The position numbers were made by a program, and so were the translations under genes. A DNA stretch of 17,560 nt. It comes from PWPR01 sp964497955. GTDB lineage: Bacteria; Bacillota; UBA994; PWPR01. The stretch is taken from contig CAZCFQ010000033.1 of the NCBI GenBank assembly GCA_964497955.1, positions 1 to 17,560 on the forward strand. Reading direction: 5' to 3'. Of this stretch, positions 7,160 through 13,957 are shown piece after piece; position 1 is the first letter of the stretch; every line of letters starts with the position of its first letter. The notes beneath the pieces are model-generated. The model searched no databases, had not been told where the DNA came from, and saw nothing but the letters and a program-made list of their open reading frames with translations.

Positions 7160-7720
7160 TTAAATATATTCACTAACCATATTAATGACCGCGCGACGAA
7201 TAGCATCTAGTTTGTATTTTTTACTCTTTTGTGTAATAGAGATGAAGTCAAACTTTGCACCGCCAACATGTTCTATAAATCTTTCCATACTAGCTAAACA
7301 AGTGACTGTACCGTTGCCCGAACCACCTGCTGCAGCTACTGATATTATGGGCTTATTATTAAAAAATGATGTTTTATTATCCCATCTCTTAGATGCCTGA
7401 GTTCTTCTCAATCTATCTAGATATGTCTTTACGGACTCACTCATTTCCCACCAATACACGGGCGTTATAATAACAAAAGCATCTGAAGAATCAATCATCT
7501 GTAAAGTTTGATTAAAATCATCATCAATAATGCATTTATGTGCAGTCCTACAAATACCCCAACCTCTTTCACATGCTTGACACATTTCTAAATGTATTTC
7601 ATTTAAATCTAAATAATCGCTCTCTTGTGATAATTCATTTAGTGCTGATTTTGCTTGTTTAACACAGTTTGCTGTCAGTCCATCTTTATTTGGACTACCT
7701 GATATAATTAATATCTTCAT
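7160..7720 (-). CDS. Flavodoxin-fold NAD(P)H-dependent FMN reductase / iron-sulfur-flavoprotein-like
   Basis: A cytoplasmic 186-residue flavodoxin-fold protein. The N-terminal phosphate-binding loop SGSPNKDGLT (7-16) and the 'TPVYWWEMS' segment (86-94) contact FMN in this family. The glycine-rich 'AAAGGSGNGT' stretch follows at about 129-138. Cysteines C47, C50, C57 and C63 (C-x2-C-x6-C-x5-C) sit where iron-sulfur flavoproteins carry their cluster ligands, but with wider spacing than the compact ISF motif, so I cannot say that a cluster is bound. Many relatives are annotated as NADPH-dependent FMN reductases or quinone/nitro reductases. The ATG overlaps the stop codon of the upstream kinase gene by 4 bases (ATGA) and follows GGAGGAAG, so the two are translationally coupled. 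It is the last gene of a three-gene operon. Confidence 0.85.
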   Translation of the reverse strand: MKILIISGSPNKDGLTANCVKQAKSALNELSQESDYLDLNEIHLEMCQACERGWGICRTAHKCIIDDDFNQTLQMIDSSDAFVIITPVYWWEMSESVKTYLDRLRRTQASKRWDNKTSFFNNKPIISVAAAGGSGNGTVTCLASMERFIEHVGGAKFDFISITQKSKKYKLDAIRRAVINMVSEYI

Positions 7721-8988
7721 ACTTCTTCCTCCTTAAAATATTTTAATGTTTTTTTTATACAAGAGTAAAAACTATTAATTGTCTCCCATTTCAACTCCTT
7801 ACATAATGAACTTGTAATCCTGTAATATGTCCAGGCTAGGTGTAGTTCAGAAATAATTTTAATTAATTCATATTCTTTTCTTAAGTTTTTATAAGAGTCA
7901 AACTCAGTAAAATTCATTAAATAAGTTTGCAATAAGCTTTCTTTTTCTTCTTCATTAAACTCACACTCATAAAAGAAAGGTACCAAACTTATAAATGGAT
8001 GAGTAACACACCCGTCCGACCAGTCAAAAATAATAATTCTATCTTTACTAATAGCTATATTAGCACAGTAGAAATCTCCATGATCTAAACTGTTCTTAAT
8101 TTTAGAATTCTCTATCTCTTTAGTTAATTCTTTCATTTTATAGACACTTTCATTCCATAGTGTTATTTCATTTTCAGTTATATCATTTCCAAAATCTCCA
8201 ATAGTTTTTTCTAGATTCATAGTAATCTCATCAATGTGATTTCTCAGTTTCTTCATTGTCCTATCCAAAAAGCCCTTTTTTAACAATGTATCTGTATTAG
8301 TCATTTCTTTTATTTGAATCTTGGCGTATGTATTTAAAGTATTCTTCCAAGGACCAATTTCTCTAACTTCATAGAGCATTTTACCATTAATTTCTTTTGT
8401 AACTATGATTCTATTTTCATAATCAATTAATATAACTTCAGGGATGCTATCTGGGTAATTTTTTTCTAAATATTTAGTTAACCCAAGCTCTGTTTGAAAT
8501 ATTTCTGGTACCACTTTTATATAATAGCTAAAATTATCACAATTGGCTTTATAAACAGCAGATAAGGCATTTATTTTTATTTGGTCAAAAGATAATACTT
8601 TTTCTGGTAAATTCTTTTTACTCCACTGTAAAAGTTCTGATGAATACCCATTTTTTTGCCAAACAGGTCTTTCATCTATTGTAGTAATGTATTCATTTAC
8701 TTTATTGTAAAACTTTTTACTAATATCCTTCAATAACGTGTCAAATTTGAAACAACTAACATTCGCGTTATCTATCAACTCTAATACATATGTTCCACTA
8801 TTACTATCTCTATCAAAATCCAAACAACATAAAACTCTAGTTACTAATGCGTATTTATTATTCACTTCATTATTTATTGTTTTAGAGTCTGCATAGTGTA
8901 AGTTACGAAGTTTTAGTTTTAGTATATTTCCTCTTCTATCGGTCAACACTCTTTTCTTATCATCGCTTAAAATAATTAGTTCAATCAT
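7717..8988 (-). CDS. APH-family phosphotransferase with an uncharacterised N-terminal domain
   Basis: A 423-residue protein whose C-terminal two thirds is an aminoglycoside-phosphotransferase-fold small-molecule kinase. The catalytic loop HGDFYCAN is at 303-310. The metal-binding aspartate is D322, in IIIFDWSDG. A candidate ATP lysine is K158, in a YYIKVV strand, with E167 after it. The first ~110 residues form a separate beta-rich region that I do not recognise, followed by 'RPVWQKNGYSSELLQW' (107-122), a pattern seen at the start of the kinase fold in APH relatives with an extra N-terminal domain. The substrate is unknown; the family includes antibiotic, choline, homoserine and methylthioribose kinases. 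The start ATG directly abuts the TAA of the amidohydrolase gene and is preceded by GAGGTGAT. The stop overlaps the reductase start. Both junctions argue for a shared pathway. Confidence 0.8.
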   Translation of the reverse strand: MIELIILSDDKKRVLTDRRGNILKLKLRNLHYADSKTINNEVNNKYALVTRVLCCLDFDRDSNSGTYVLELIDNANVSCFKFDTLLKDISKKFYNKVNEYITTIDERPVWQKNGYSSELLQWSKKNLPEKVLSFDQIKINALSAVYKANCDNFSYYIKVVPEIFQTELGLTKYLEKNYPDSIPEVILIDYENRIIVTKEINGKMLYEVREIGPWKNTLNTYAKIQIKEMTNTDTLLKKGFLDRTMKKLRNHIDEITMNLEKTIGDFGNDITENEITLWNESVYKMKELTKEIENSKIKNSLDHGDFYCANIAISKDRIIIFDWSDGCVTHPFISLVPFFYECEFNEEEKESLLQTYLMNFTEFDSYKNLRKEYELIKIISELHLAWTYYRITSSLCKELKWETINSFYSCIKKTLKYFKEEEV

Positions 8989-10113
8989 TTATATCACCTC
9001 ATAGTCTATTAAAGAAAGAAATATATCCAAAACGGTTTCAATAATCTCGTCATTAAAATCATATTTTTTAGTATGTAACGGAGGATAATTCATTCCATTA
9101 CCAACGTAAAAGAGTGCTCCTTTTGTCTCTTTAAGGTAATACCCAAAGTCCTCAGAACCTCTCATTCCTTGTGCTATATTAATCATTTTTAAACCCAAAT
9201 CATTGCATACATTCATTACTTTTTTTACACTTTGTTTATGATTTACAGTAGAAGGAAATTCTTCTTTAAAACTGATTTTATACTCTAACTTTTGATCTAA
9301 AGAAATTCTTTTTACAAACTCACAAATTTCTCTTTCTAACTCATTAAGCTCACTTTCATCTTCTGCTCTTATAGTTAAAAGTAGCTTTCCCTCACTAGCA
9401 GCTATTCCAAAAGCCTCTTGTCCAACATCAATTTGAATAATTGTAGCTAAAACCAACCCCTTATATTTATTACTGCTTGAAAGCTTATCAATTTTTTCTA
9501 TTATTTTTGAGAAAGCTACTGCTGGATTTATGCCATTTTCAGGTTGACTTGCGTGAGTAGGGATACCAATCAGTTCAATTATCATACCCTTTGATGCAAA
9601 ATTCATAAGACCATTTTTAATCATTACACTATTTTTAGCTATACCACTAGTATTATGGAATGCATATACTTCATCAATATTATGTTCATTTATGACTTCT
9701 TTACAATTAAAAGCACCTTCACCAGTTTCTTCAGCATGTTGAAATACAAAAAATACATCTTTATTTGGTTGAATCTTTTCAACTTCTATGGCCAAAGCTG
9801 CTAAAATAGCTGAGTGCCCATCATGCCCACACTTATGAGCTACACCTTCGTTTATTGATCCATATTCTAACTCTAGAAACTCATCCATTAATATTGCATC
9901 AAAATCAGCTCTAAAAGCAATCTTTTTACTCTTACCTCCATGTAAATAAAATGCATAAAACCATTTACCTTTATCCACTATTTGTAAAGAAGTATTATTG
10001 GCTAAAAAATCTATTAAAATTTTCTTTGTATTTAACTCATTATTGGATACTTCAGGATGTTTATGAAGCTGATGTCTTAAATTTATTATTTTTTTTAAAT
10101 CATATCTACTCAT
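8989..10113 (-). CDS. M20D-family amidohydrolase (N-acyl amino acid / peptide deacylase)
   Basis: A 374-residue metallohydrolase of peptidase family M20D, the group of hippurate hydrolase, IAA-amino acid hydrolase and N-acetyl-diaminopimelate deacetylase. It removes an acyl group from an amide, usually with two metal ions. Visible elements: 'RHQLHKHPE' (13-21), the metal-binding CGHDGH (95-100), E128-E129, H153 (AFHN), the dimerisation-domain histidine H187 in THASQPENG, and the last ligand H347 in 'PPLHT'. Length is normal for the family. The exact substrate cannot be read. Start ATG 10111-10113 follows AGAGGTGA by 5 bases. It is the first gene of a tight operon with the APH-type kinase (no spacing) and the flavodoxin-fold reductase, and is divergent from vanW. 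Confidence 0.88.
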   Translation of the reverse strand: MSRYDLKKIINLRHQLHKHPEVSNNELNTKKILIDFLANNTSLQIVDKGKWFYAFYLHGGKSKKIAFRADFDAILMDEFLELEYGSINEGVAHKCGHDGHSAILAALAIEVEKIQPNKDVFFVFQHAEETGEGAFNCKEVINEHNIDEVYAFHNTSGIAKNSVMIKNGLMNFASKGMIIELIGIPTHASQPENGINPAVAFSKIIEKIDKLSSSNKYKGLVLATIIQIDVGQEAFGIAASEGKLLLTIRAEDESELNELEREICEFVKRISLDQKLEYKISFKEEFPSTVNHKQSVKKVMNVCNDLGLKMINIAQGMRGSEDFGYYLKETKGALFYVGNGMNYPPLHTKKYDFNDEIIETVLDIFLSLIDYEVI

Positions 10114-10130
10114 CGTTTCACCTCTTGATT

Positions 10131-10159
10131 ATTATATTCTATTAAACTTACCTAAATCC
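10131..10159 (-). promoter_or_regulatory. Candidate promoter of the M20 amidohydrolase operon
   Basis: On the minus strand a perfect -10 TATAAT (10131-10136) lies 17 bases upstream of the start codon. The -35 region at 17-bp spacing reads GGATTT, which is poor, so either the promoter is weak or an activator is needed. No other promoter-like pair is visible on this strand in the 128-bp gap. Confidence 0.4.
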
Positions 10160-10241
10160 TTTATCATATTTATTATTGGATTTGAGTATGCTACCATTAA
10201 TAATATGTATAAAATGTTCTTTCAAGCTTGGAGGTTACAAA

Positions 10242-11063
10242 ATGTATAAAAGTAAGAAACCGATAAATAGATCTAACATTAGACTATTTTTTGGCAGAAG
10301 TTATTATAGATTTAAAAGGTATCTCAAGTGGTATTTTGGCAAAAAGAAATTTGCTTTAAGTACAAGTGAAACTTTACTACCATATTCAATTTTCGCTCAT
10401 AAAACACCTCTTATAAGAAAATTAAAAGATGTCGATATTTGGTTGCAACACAACAAGGTTAAAAATTTAAAACTTGCTACAGAAAAGATAGATAAAACAA
10501 TTGTTAAGCCAGGAGAAACATTTTCTTACTGGAGATCAATTGGTAAAACCTCTAGAAGAAAAGGTTATGTAAAAGGAATGGTTTTATCCAATGGCAAAGT
10601 TACTACAGGTGTTGGGGGCGGTTTATGTCAATTATCAAACTTAATTTTTTGGATGAGCTTACATACTCCTATGAGAGTTATTGAGAGATATAGGCATGGA
10701 TTTGATGCTTTTCCTGACAGCAATAGGACACAACCCTTTGGAAGTGGTGCAACCTGTGCTTACAATTATTTAGATTTACAGATAAAAAATACAACTAAAC
10801 AACAGTTTCAACTTCATGTTTATTTAACAAAAACTCATTTAGTTGGAGAATTTAGGTCCAATAAACCAACACTTACTACTTACAAAGTTTATGAGAAAGA
10901 ACATAAAATTACTCATGAGGTTTGGGGCGGTTATATGCGTCATAATCAAATAAATAGAAAAGTATTTAATTTAGCTGGTGAGCAAATTACAGATGAGTAT
11001 ATAACTGAAAACCATGCACTGATGATGTATGAACCTATGCTAAGTAGTAAAAAGAATAATTAA
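10242..11063 (+). CDS. vanW: VanW-family protein
   Basis: A 273-residue protein close in length and layout to VanW of the vanB vancomycin-resistance cluster (275 residues). The VanW domain spans about 73-200: NLKLATEKIDKTIVKPGETFSYW near the start, GVGGGLCQLSNLIFW (123-137), and 'LHTPMRVIERYRHGFDAFPD'. There is no signal peptide; the N terminus is basic. The biochemical role of VanW is unknown. No vanH, vanA/B or vanX ligase/dipeptidase genes are near, so the gene alone does not imply glycopeptide resistance. The start was set at ATG 10242-10244, which follows GGAGG by 8 bases; a longer in-frame ATG at 10176 has no ribosome binding site and adds 22 residues with no match to VanW. It is divergent from the M20 operon and followed by the LuxR regulator gene. 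Confidence 0.88.
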   Translation: MYKSKKPINRSNIRLFFGRSYYRFKRYLKWYFGKKKFALSTSETLLPYSIFAHKTPLIRKLKDVDIWLQHNKVKNLKLATEKIDKTIVKPGETFSYWRSIGKTSRRKGYVKGMVLSNGKVTTGVGGGLCQLSNLIFWMSLHTPMRVIERYRHGFDAFPDSNRTQPFGSGATCAYNYLDLQIKNTTKQQFQLHVYLTKTHLVGEFRSNKPTLTTYKVYEKEHKITHEVWGGYMRHNQINRKVFNLAGEQITDEYITENHALMMYEPMLSSKKNN

Positions 11064-11098
11064 TATTGTATTACATTTATAGTCCTTTATATTGATCT

Positions 11099-11107
11099 TG
11101 ATATAAT
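11099..11107 (+). promoter_or_regulatory. Extended -10 promoter of the luxR-type gene
   Basis: TGATATAAT gives a TG-n-TATAAT extended -10 37 bases before the ATG at 11144. No recognisable -35 exists at 16-18 bp spacing, which is acceptable for extended -10 promoters. It makes transcription independent of vanW likely. Confidence 0.5.
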
Positions 11108-11143
11108 ATATGATTATCATAGAAACTTTTAGGAGTGCTTGAA

Positions 11144-11911
11144 ATGAAAAAGAAGATTTTAATATTAAGAGTAATTGCATCATTAATAATATTTTATTTT
11201 GCTTTGCAATTTGAAAATGCTATGCCCGAAAGGAAAGTCCAATTAATTGTTTTATTTATTATCTTCTTAGCTTCCTCCTTTGCTAAATTCACAATTAAAA
11301 AAAATCATTTACTTATAGGATTATTAGCAATTGATACTATTGCTGTGTTTTCAATGGAAGTATTATCAAGATATGTTGTCAATTATGCTCTCCATATTTT
11401 ATTTCTACTTATAATACTAGAAGCTGCAATTATTTTGGATTTAAAAAAATTCAAAGTAATTGGTTCATTAATTGGAGTAATATCACTTTTTAAATATATA
11501 AACAACTTACTATTAATAAGAAATTTTTCAACAATAGCAGAATCAATAACAGTCACTTTATTTACTCTTATAACAATCATTTCATTATATTTAGTAAAAA
11601 TAATTCAAAAGCAAAAAGAAGAAGCAGAATTGCTTTATGAAGAATTAAAGCTTGCTCATCAAGATCTAGCACAAAAATATGAAGATTTGAATCTAGAATT
11701 TGAATACGACCCAAAAGTTAAAGATTTAACTGATAGAGAACTTGAAATTGCAAAGCTAATTGCAAAAGGTTTAAGTAATAGTGAGATTGGTGAGAATCTA
11801 TATATTAGTGAAGGAACTGTTAAAAATCATATTACCAATATTTTTAAAAAGTTAGACATGAGAGATAGAACTCAGTTAGCTATTTTCGTGGTTAAAAACA
11901 GATTGGAATAA
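11144..11911 (+). CDS. Membrane-anchored LuxR-type one-component transcription regulator
   Basis: A 255-residue protein with an unusual domain order. Six hydrophobic segments (about 5-22, 32-50, 56-72, 80-100, 104-124, 132-154) are followed by a charged coiled coil (155-190, KEEAELLYEELKLAHQDLAQ and onward) and a complete LuxR/NarL DNA-binding domain (about 193-255). That domain has LTDRELEIAKLIAKG, then SNSEIGENLYISEGTVKNHI as the recognition-helix region. The membrane part plus coiled coil looks like the input module of DesK/LnrJ-type histidine kinases, but there is no phosphoacceptor histidine, ATPase or receiver domain, and no room for one. The ATG at 11144 follows AGGAG by 8 bases; a GTG at 11135 lies inside that ribosome binding site. 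A terminator follows, then an ABC exporter operon with candidate operators, which is its probable target. Confidence 0.88.
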   Translation: MKKKILILRVIASLIIFYFALQFENAMPERKVQLIVLFIIFLASSFAKFTIKKNHLLIGLLAIDTIAVFSMEVLSRYVVNYALHILFLLIILEAAIILDLKKFKVIGSLIGVISLFKYINNLLLIRNFSTIAESITVTLFTLITIISLYLVKIIQKQKEEAELLYEELKLAHQDLAQKYEDLNLEFEYDPKVKDLTDRELEIAKLIAKGLSNSEIGENLYISEGTVKNHITNIFKKLDMRDRTQLAIFVVKNRLE

Positions 11912-11938
11912 ATAATTAAATATTTGGTAATTATTACA

Positions 11939-11967
11939 ACACATTCAATATTTTGAGTGTGTTTTTG
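11939..11967 (+). terminator. Terminator of the luxR-type gene
   Basis: ACACATTCAA (11939-11948), a TATT loop and TTGAGTGTGT (11953-11962) form a 10-bp stem with one G-U pair, followed by TTTTG. It separates the regulator transcript from the exporter operon. Confidence 0.85.
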
Positions 11968-12010
11968 TCATATTTCATCAATCATGACTTTTGTCATAGT
12001 AGTTAATGAC
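11963..12010. promoter_or_regulatory. Cluster of GTCAT/ATGAC half-sites before the exporter operon
   Basis: Four half-sites occur in 44 bp: GTCAT 11967-11971, ATGAC 11984-11988, GTCAT 11993-11997 and ATGAC 12006-12010. The middle pair forms ATGAC-TTTT-GTCAT, a perfect dyad. The last two form GTCAT-8-ATGAC. TTTTGTCATA also occurs as an exact direct repeat (11963-11972 and 11989-11998). Relative to the likely start of transcription near 12056, the last three half-sites fall at about -72 to -46, the usual place for a NarL/LuxR-type activator. The binding protein is inferred to be the adjacent regulator. Confidence 0.45.
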
Positions 12011-12043
12011 CTCTGATATATATAGTTATTCCTAATTATTAGA

Positions 12044-12049
12044 TACAAT
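12044..12049 (+). promoter_or_regulatory. -10 box of the lipoprotein/ABC exporter operon
   Basis: TACAAT is one base from consensus and lies 31 bases before the lipoprotein ATG. At 16-18 bp upstream there is no acceptable -35 (TATAGT at 17 bp), consistent with an activator-dependent promoter. Confidence 0.4.
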
Positions 12050-12080
12050 TATGTTAACAAATTAAAAAGGAGCGATTTTA

Positions 12081-12590
12081 ATGAAACGAATAATGTCATT
12101 AGTTGCAATCATTTTGATAGTCTTTTTATTATCTGCATGTAGTGAAAATGCAATTGAAACTTACAAAACAGCAATGGAGAATACAGAAAACTTAGAAAGT
12201 GGTAAAACTAGAACTACTATAAAAATTGATAATCAGTTTGTTACTGATAATTTAACTGAAAAAGAACTAGATGAAATTGAAAAGTTTGAAAATATTGAGA
12301 TAACGGCTACTACTATGTATGATCGTGTTAACCAAAAAATCCAGACAAACCTTTATTATAAATATGGTAATGTAGGATATGATTTTTTAATATATATTAC
12401 AGAAGGAAATGGATATATTAAATTTCCAATGGAAAATAAATTTTTAGAAGTATCAAAGCTTTTTAAATCATTAGAGAATCTTGAAGAATTGGATGAAGAT
12501 GAAGCTAGTAGTGAACTTTTAATAAAATCAGTGATAAATGGCTTGAAATGCTCCAAAAAGATAACGTCATTAGAGGCGGCAAGTCTGTAA
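12081..12590 (+). CDS. Putative lipoprotein, N-terminal part (frame interrupted)
   Basis: The start ATG follows AAAGGAG by 8 bases. Residues 1-20 form a lipoprotein signal peptide: basic MKR, a hydrophobic core, and lipobox LSAC with C20 as the lipidated cysteine. The mature part is acidic and beta-strand-like, beginning SENAIETYKTAMENTENLES, in the style of LolA-like or DUF6612-type Gram-positive lipoproteins; the exact family is not established. The reading frame stops early at TAA 12588-12590 after about 11 residues that look unlike the rest (ITSLEAASL at the end). The matching C-terminal half continues in the -1 frame downstream. Restoring one base near 12555-12560 would give one protein of about 312 residues. 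It is probably the first gene of the ABC exporter operon and faces the outside of the membrane. Confidence 0.75.
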   Translation: MKRIMSLVAIILIVFLLSACSENAIETYKTAMENTENLESGKTRTTIKIDNQFVTDNLTEKELDEIEKFENIEITATTMYDRVNQKIQTNLYYKYGNVGYDFLIYITEGNGYIKFPMENKFLEVSKLFKSLENLEELDEDEASSELLIKSVINGLKCSKKITSLEAASL

Positions 12591-13018
12591 TGGACACTGA
12601 TGATGGTGATGTTAAGGTAACTGAGTACACAATTGAACCTAGTAATGACCAATTATTCATGTTCCTCTTTGATGTAATTAAGATTATTGAGGATAACAAG
12701 CAGGCTTTAGAGGATTTTGTTGATTTTGATCAGAATGAATCACTTGATGTGACTTTTCAAGAAATTCTAGCAGAATTAGAAGATGTTTCATTTAGTTATA
12801 AATCTTATATAGATATTGATAATTATATAGTTTCGGAAGATATCAATTTTGGATATAAAGCAACTAAAAATGAAACAGATGTATCAATAAAAGTAGAGTA
12901 CTGGGAAAATAATATTAGCCAAGAAATTAATCTGCCTGATTTTAGTAATGACAATTTGTTAGATGAAGATGAGTTAGATGAAAAATATAAGTTTGAACTT
13001 GGAAAGATTGGTGAGTAA
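12548..13018 (+). CDS. Putative lipoprotein, C-terminal part in the -1 frame
   Basis: This frame carries the continuation of the lipoprotein, rich in D, E, N and I, with repeated strand-turn-strand patterns (for example 'DVSFSYKSYIDIDNYIVSEDINFGYK'), and no signal peptide of its own. It can be entered in three ways. A -1 slip at CAAAAAG (12554-12560) would fuse it to the first part. Reinitiation at ATG 12590-12592, which overlaps the upstream stop as TAATG, would give a separate 142-residue protein. The ATG at 12548 has no ribosome binding site and is the least likely entry. Alternatively the gene is simply broken, or the base run was misread. The stop codon (13016-13018) is 1 base before the ATPase ATG, so ribosomes reaching it would feed the ABC ATPase. 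Confidence 0.65.
   Translation: MLQKDNVIRGGKSVMDTDDGDVKVTEYTIEPSNDQLFMFLFDVIKIIEDNKQALEDFVDFDQNESLDVTFQEILAELEDVSFSYKSYIDIDNYIVSEDINFGYKATKNETDVSIKVEYWENNISQEINLPDFSNDNLLDEDELDEKYKFELGKIGE
12554..12560 (+). other. Frame-change site in the lipoprotein gene (A run)
   Basis: In frame 0 the codons are TCC AAA AAG ATA. In the -1 frame they are CTC CAA AAA GAT AAC, which continues the protein. Loss of one A from a run of six would produce exactly this. C-AAA-AAG also partly resembles the A-AAA-AAG slippery heptamer, but the P-site re-pairing AAA to CAA is poor. Confidence 0.5.
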
Positions 13019-13019
13019 T

Positions 13020-13949
13020 ATGTTAACAATAAAAAATATCTCAAAATCATTTGGAGATGTTAAAGCTGTTAAAAATATTAGTTTCAATGTTGAAGATGGT
13101 GAAATATTAGGCTTATTAGGTCCAAATGGTGCAGGAAAATCTACTACAATTTCAATGATAGCAACTTTATTGAAACCAGATGAAGGCGTAATTACATATT
13201 TAGGTCAGAACATATCTAAAAATGACACTAGTTTAAAAAAAGATTTAGGTTATGTACCACAAGATATTGCACTATATCCAACACTTTCTGGCCTAGATAA
13301 TTTAAAGTTTTGGGGAAACGCATATGGTATAAAAAAAGAATTCTTATCTCAAAGAATAGGAGAAGTATCTAATATAATTGGAATAACTACTAGACTTAAA
13401 GATAAAGTAGAAACCTATTCAGGGGGAATGAAAAGAAGAATTAATATTGGATGCGCCCTGCTTCATAAGCCTAAGCTTTTAATTTTAGATGAGCCTACTG
13501 TTGGCATTGATCCCCAGTCAAGAAGACATATCCTTGATTCTGTGAAATACTTAAATGAGCTAAATACTACAGTTATTTATACTAGCCACTATATGGAAGA
13601 AGTTGAGTTTTTATGTGACCGTATTTGTATTATGGACCAAGGAGAAATAATTGCTAAAGGTTCTAAAAAGGAATTAATTGATTTAACTAATATTCAAAAG
13701 CAAATAATTATTGAAATTGATAATAATGCAAGCTTAATTTCAAACAAGTTAGAAAAACTATCTTTTGTAAATATGAGTCATGTGAAAGAAAGTATTATTA
13801 CAGTTAGTGTAAAAAATAATAGTTCAAATTACATGGATATCTTAAAAGTAATAGATGATAGTAATAGCTCACTTATTAGTATGGATATTAAGGAAGTAGA
13901 TTTGGAAGCTGTATTTTTATCATTAACAGGCAAAAAGTTAAGAGATTAG
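13020..13949 (+). CDS. ABC transporter ATP-binding protein (ABC-2 / drug exporter type)
   Basis: A 309-residue ATPase with all motifs in order: Walker A GPNGAGKS (34-41), Q-loop Q81 in YVPQD, signature YSGGM (133-137), Walker B LLILDE (153-158), and switch H190 in TSHYMEE. A C-terminal regulatory region of about 90 residues follows, as in the DrrA/CcmA-type exporters. It powers export by the two permeases encoded next. The start ATG (13020-13022) lies 1 base after the lipoprotein stop and follows GGTGAG, giving MLTIKNISKSFG; a longer frame from 12978 has no ribosome binding site and runs into the lipoprotein frame. LnrL of Bacillus (a linearmycin exporter ATPase) is of similar length and has similar neighbours, but I cannot call orthology without alignment. 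Confidence 0.93.
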   Translation: MLTIKNISKSFGDVKAVKNISFNVEDGEILGLLGPNGAGKSTTISMIATLLKPDEGVITYLGQNISKNDTSLKKDLGYVPQDIALYPTLSGLDNLKFWGNAYGIKKEFLSQRIGEVSNIIGITTRLKDKVETYSGGMKRRINIGCALLHKPKLLILDEPTVGIDPQSRRHILDSVKYLNELNTTVIYTSHYMEEVEFLCDRICIMDQGEIIAKGSKKELIDLTNIQKQIIIEIDNNASLISNKLEKLSFVNMSHVKESIITVSVKNNSSNYMDILKVIDDSNSSLISMDIKEVDLEAVFLSLTGKKLRD

Positions 13950-13957
13950 GTGATTTT

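Noticed and set aside
10176..10241. 22-residue N-terminal extension of VanW as a signal peptide
   Set aside because: No ribosome binding site precedes it and it lies in the promoter region; the GGAGG before 10242 sets the start, and VanW proteins of this type have no such extension.
10242..11063. Glycopeptide-resistance cluster
   Set aside because: Only vanW is present; no vanH, vanA/B, vanX, or VanRS-type genes appear on either side.
12554..12560. Confident programmed -1 frameshift
   Set aside because: C-AAA-AAG allows poor re-pairing in the P site and no strong downstream pseudoknot was evident, so a one-base indel remains equally or more likely.
12978..13019. Longer ABC ATPase start overlapping the lipoprotein end
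   Set aside because: It has no ribosome binding site; the ATG at 13020 follows GGTGAG and gives the standard N terminus of the family.
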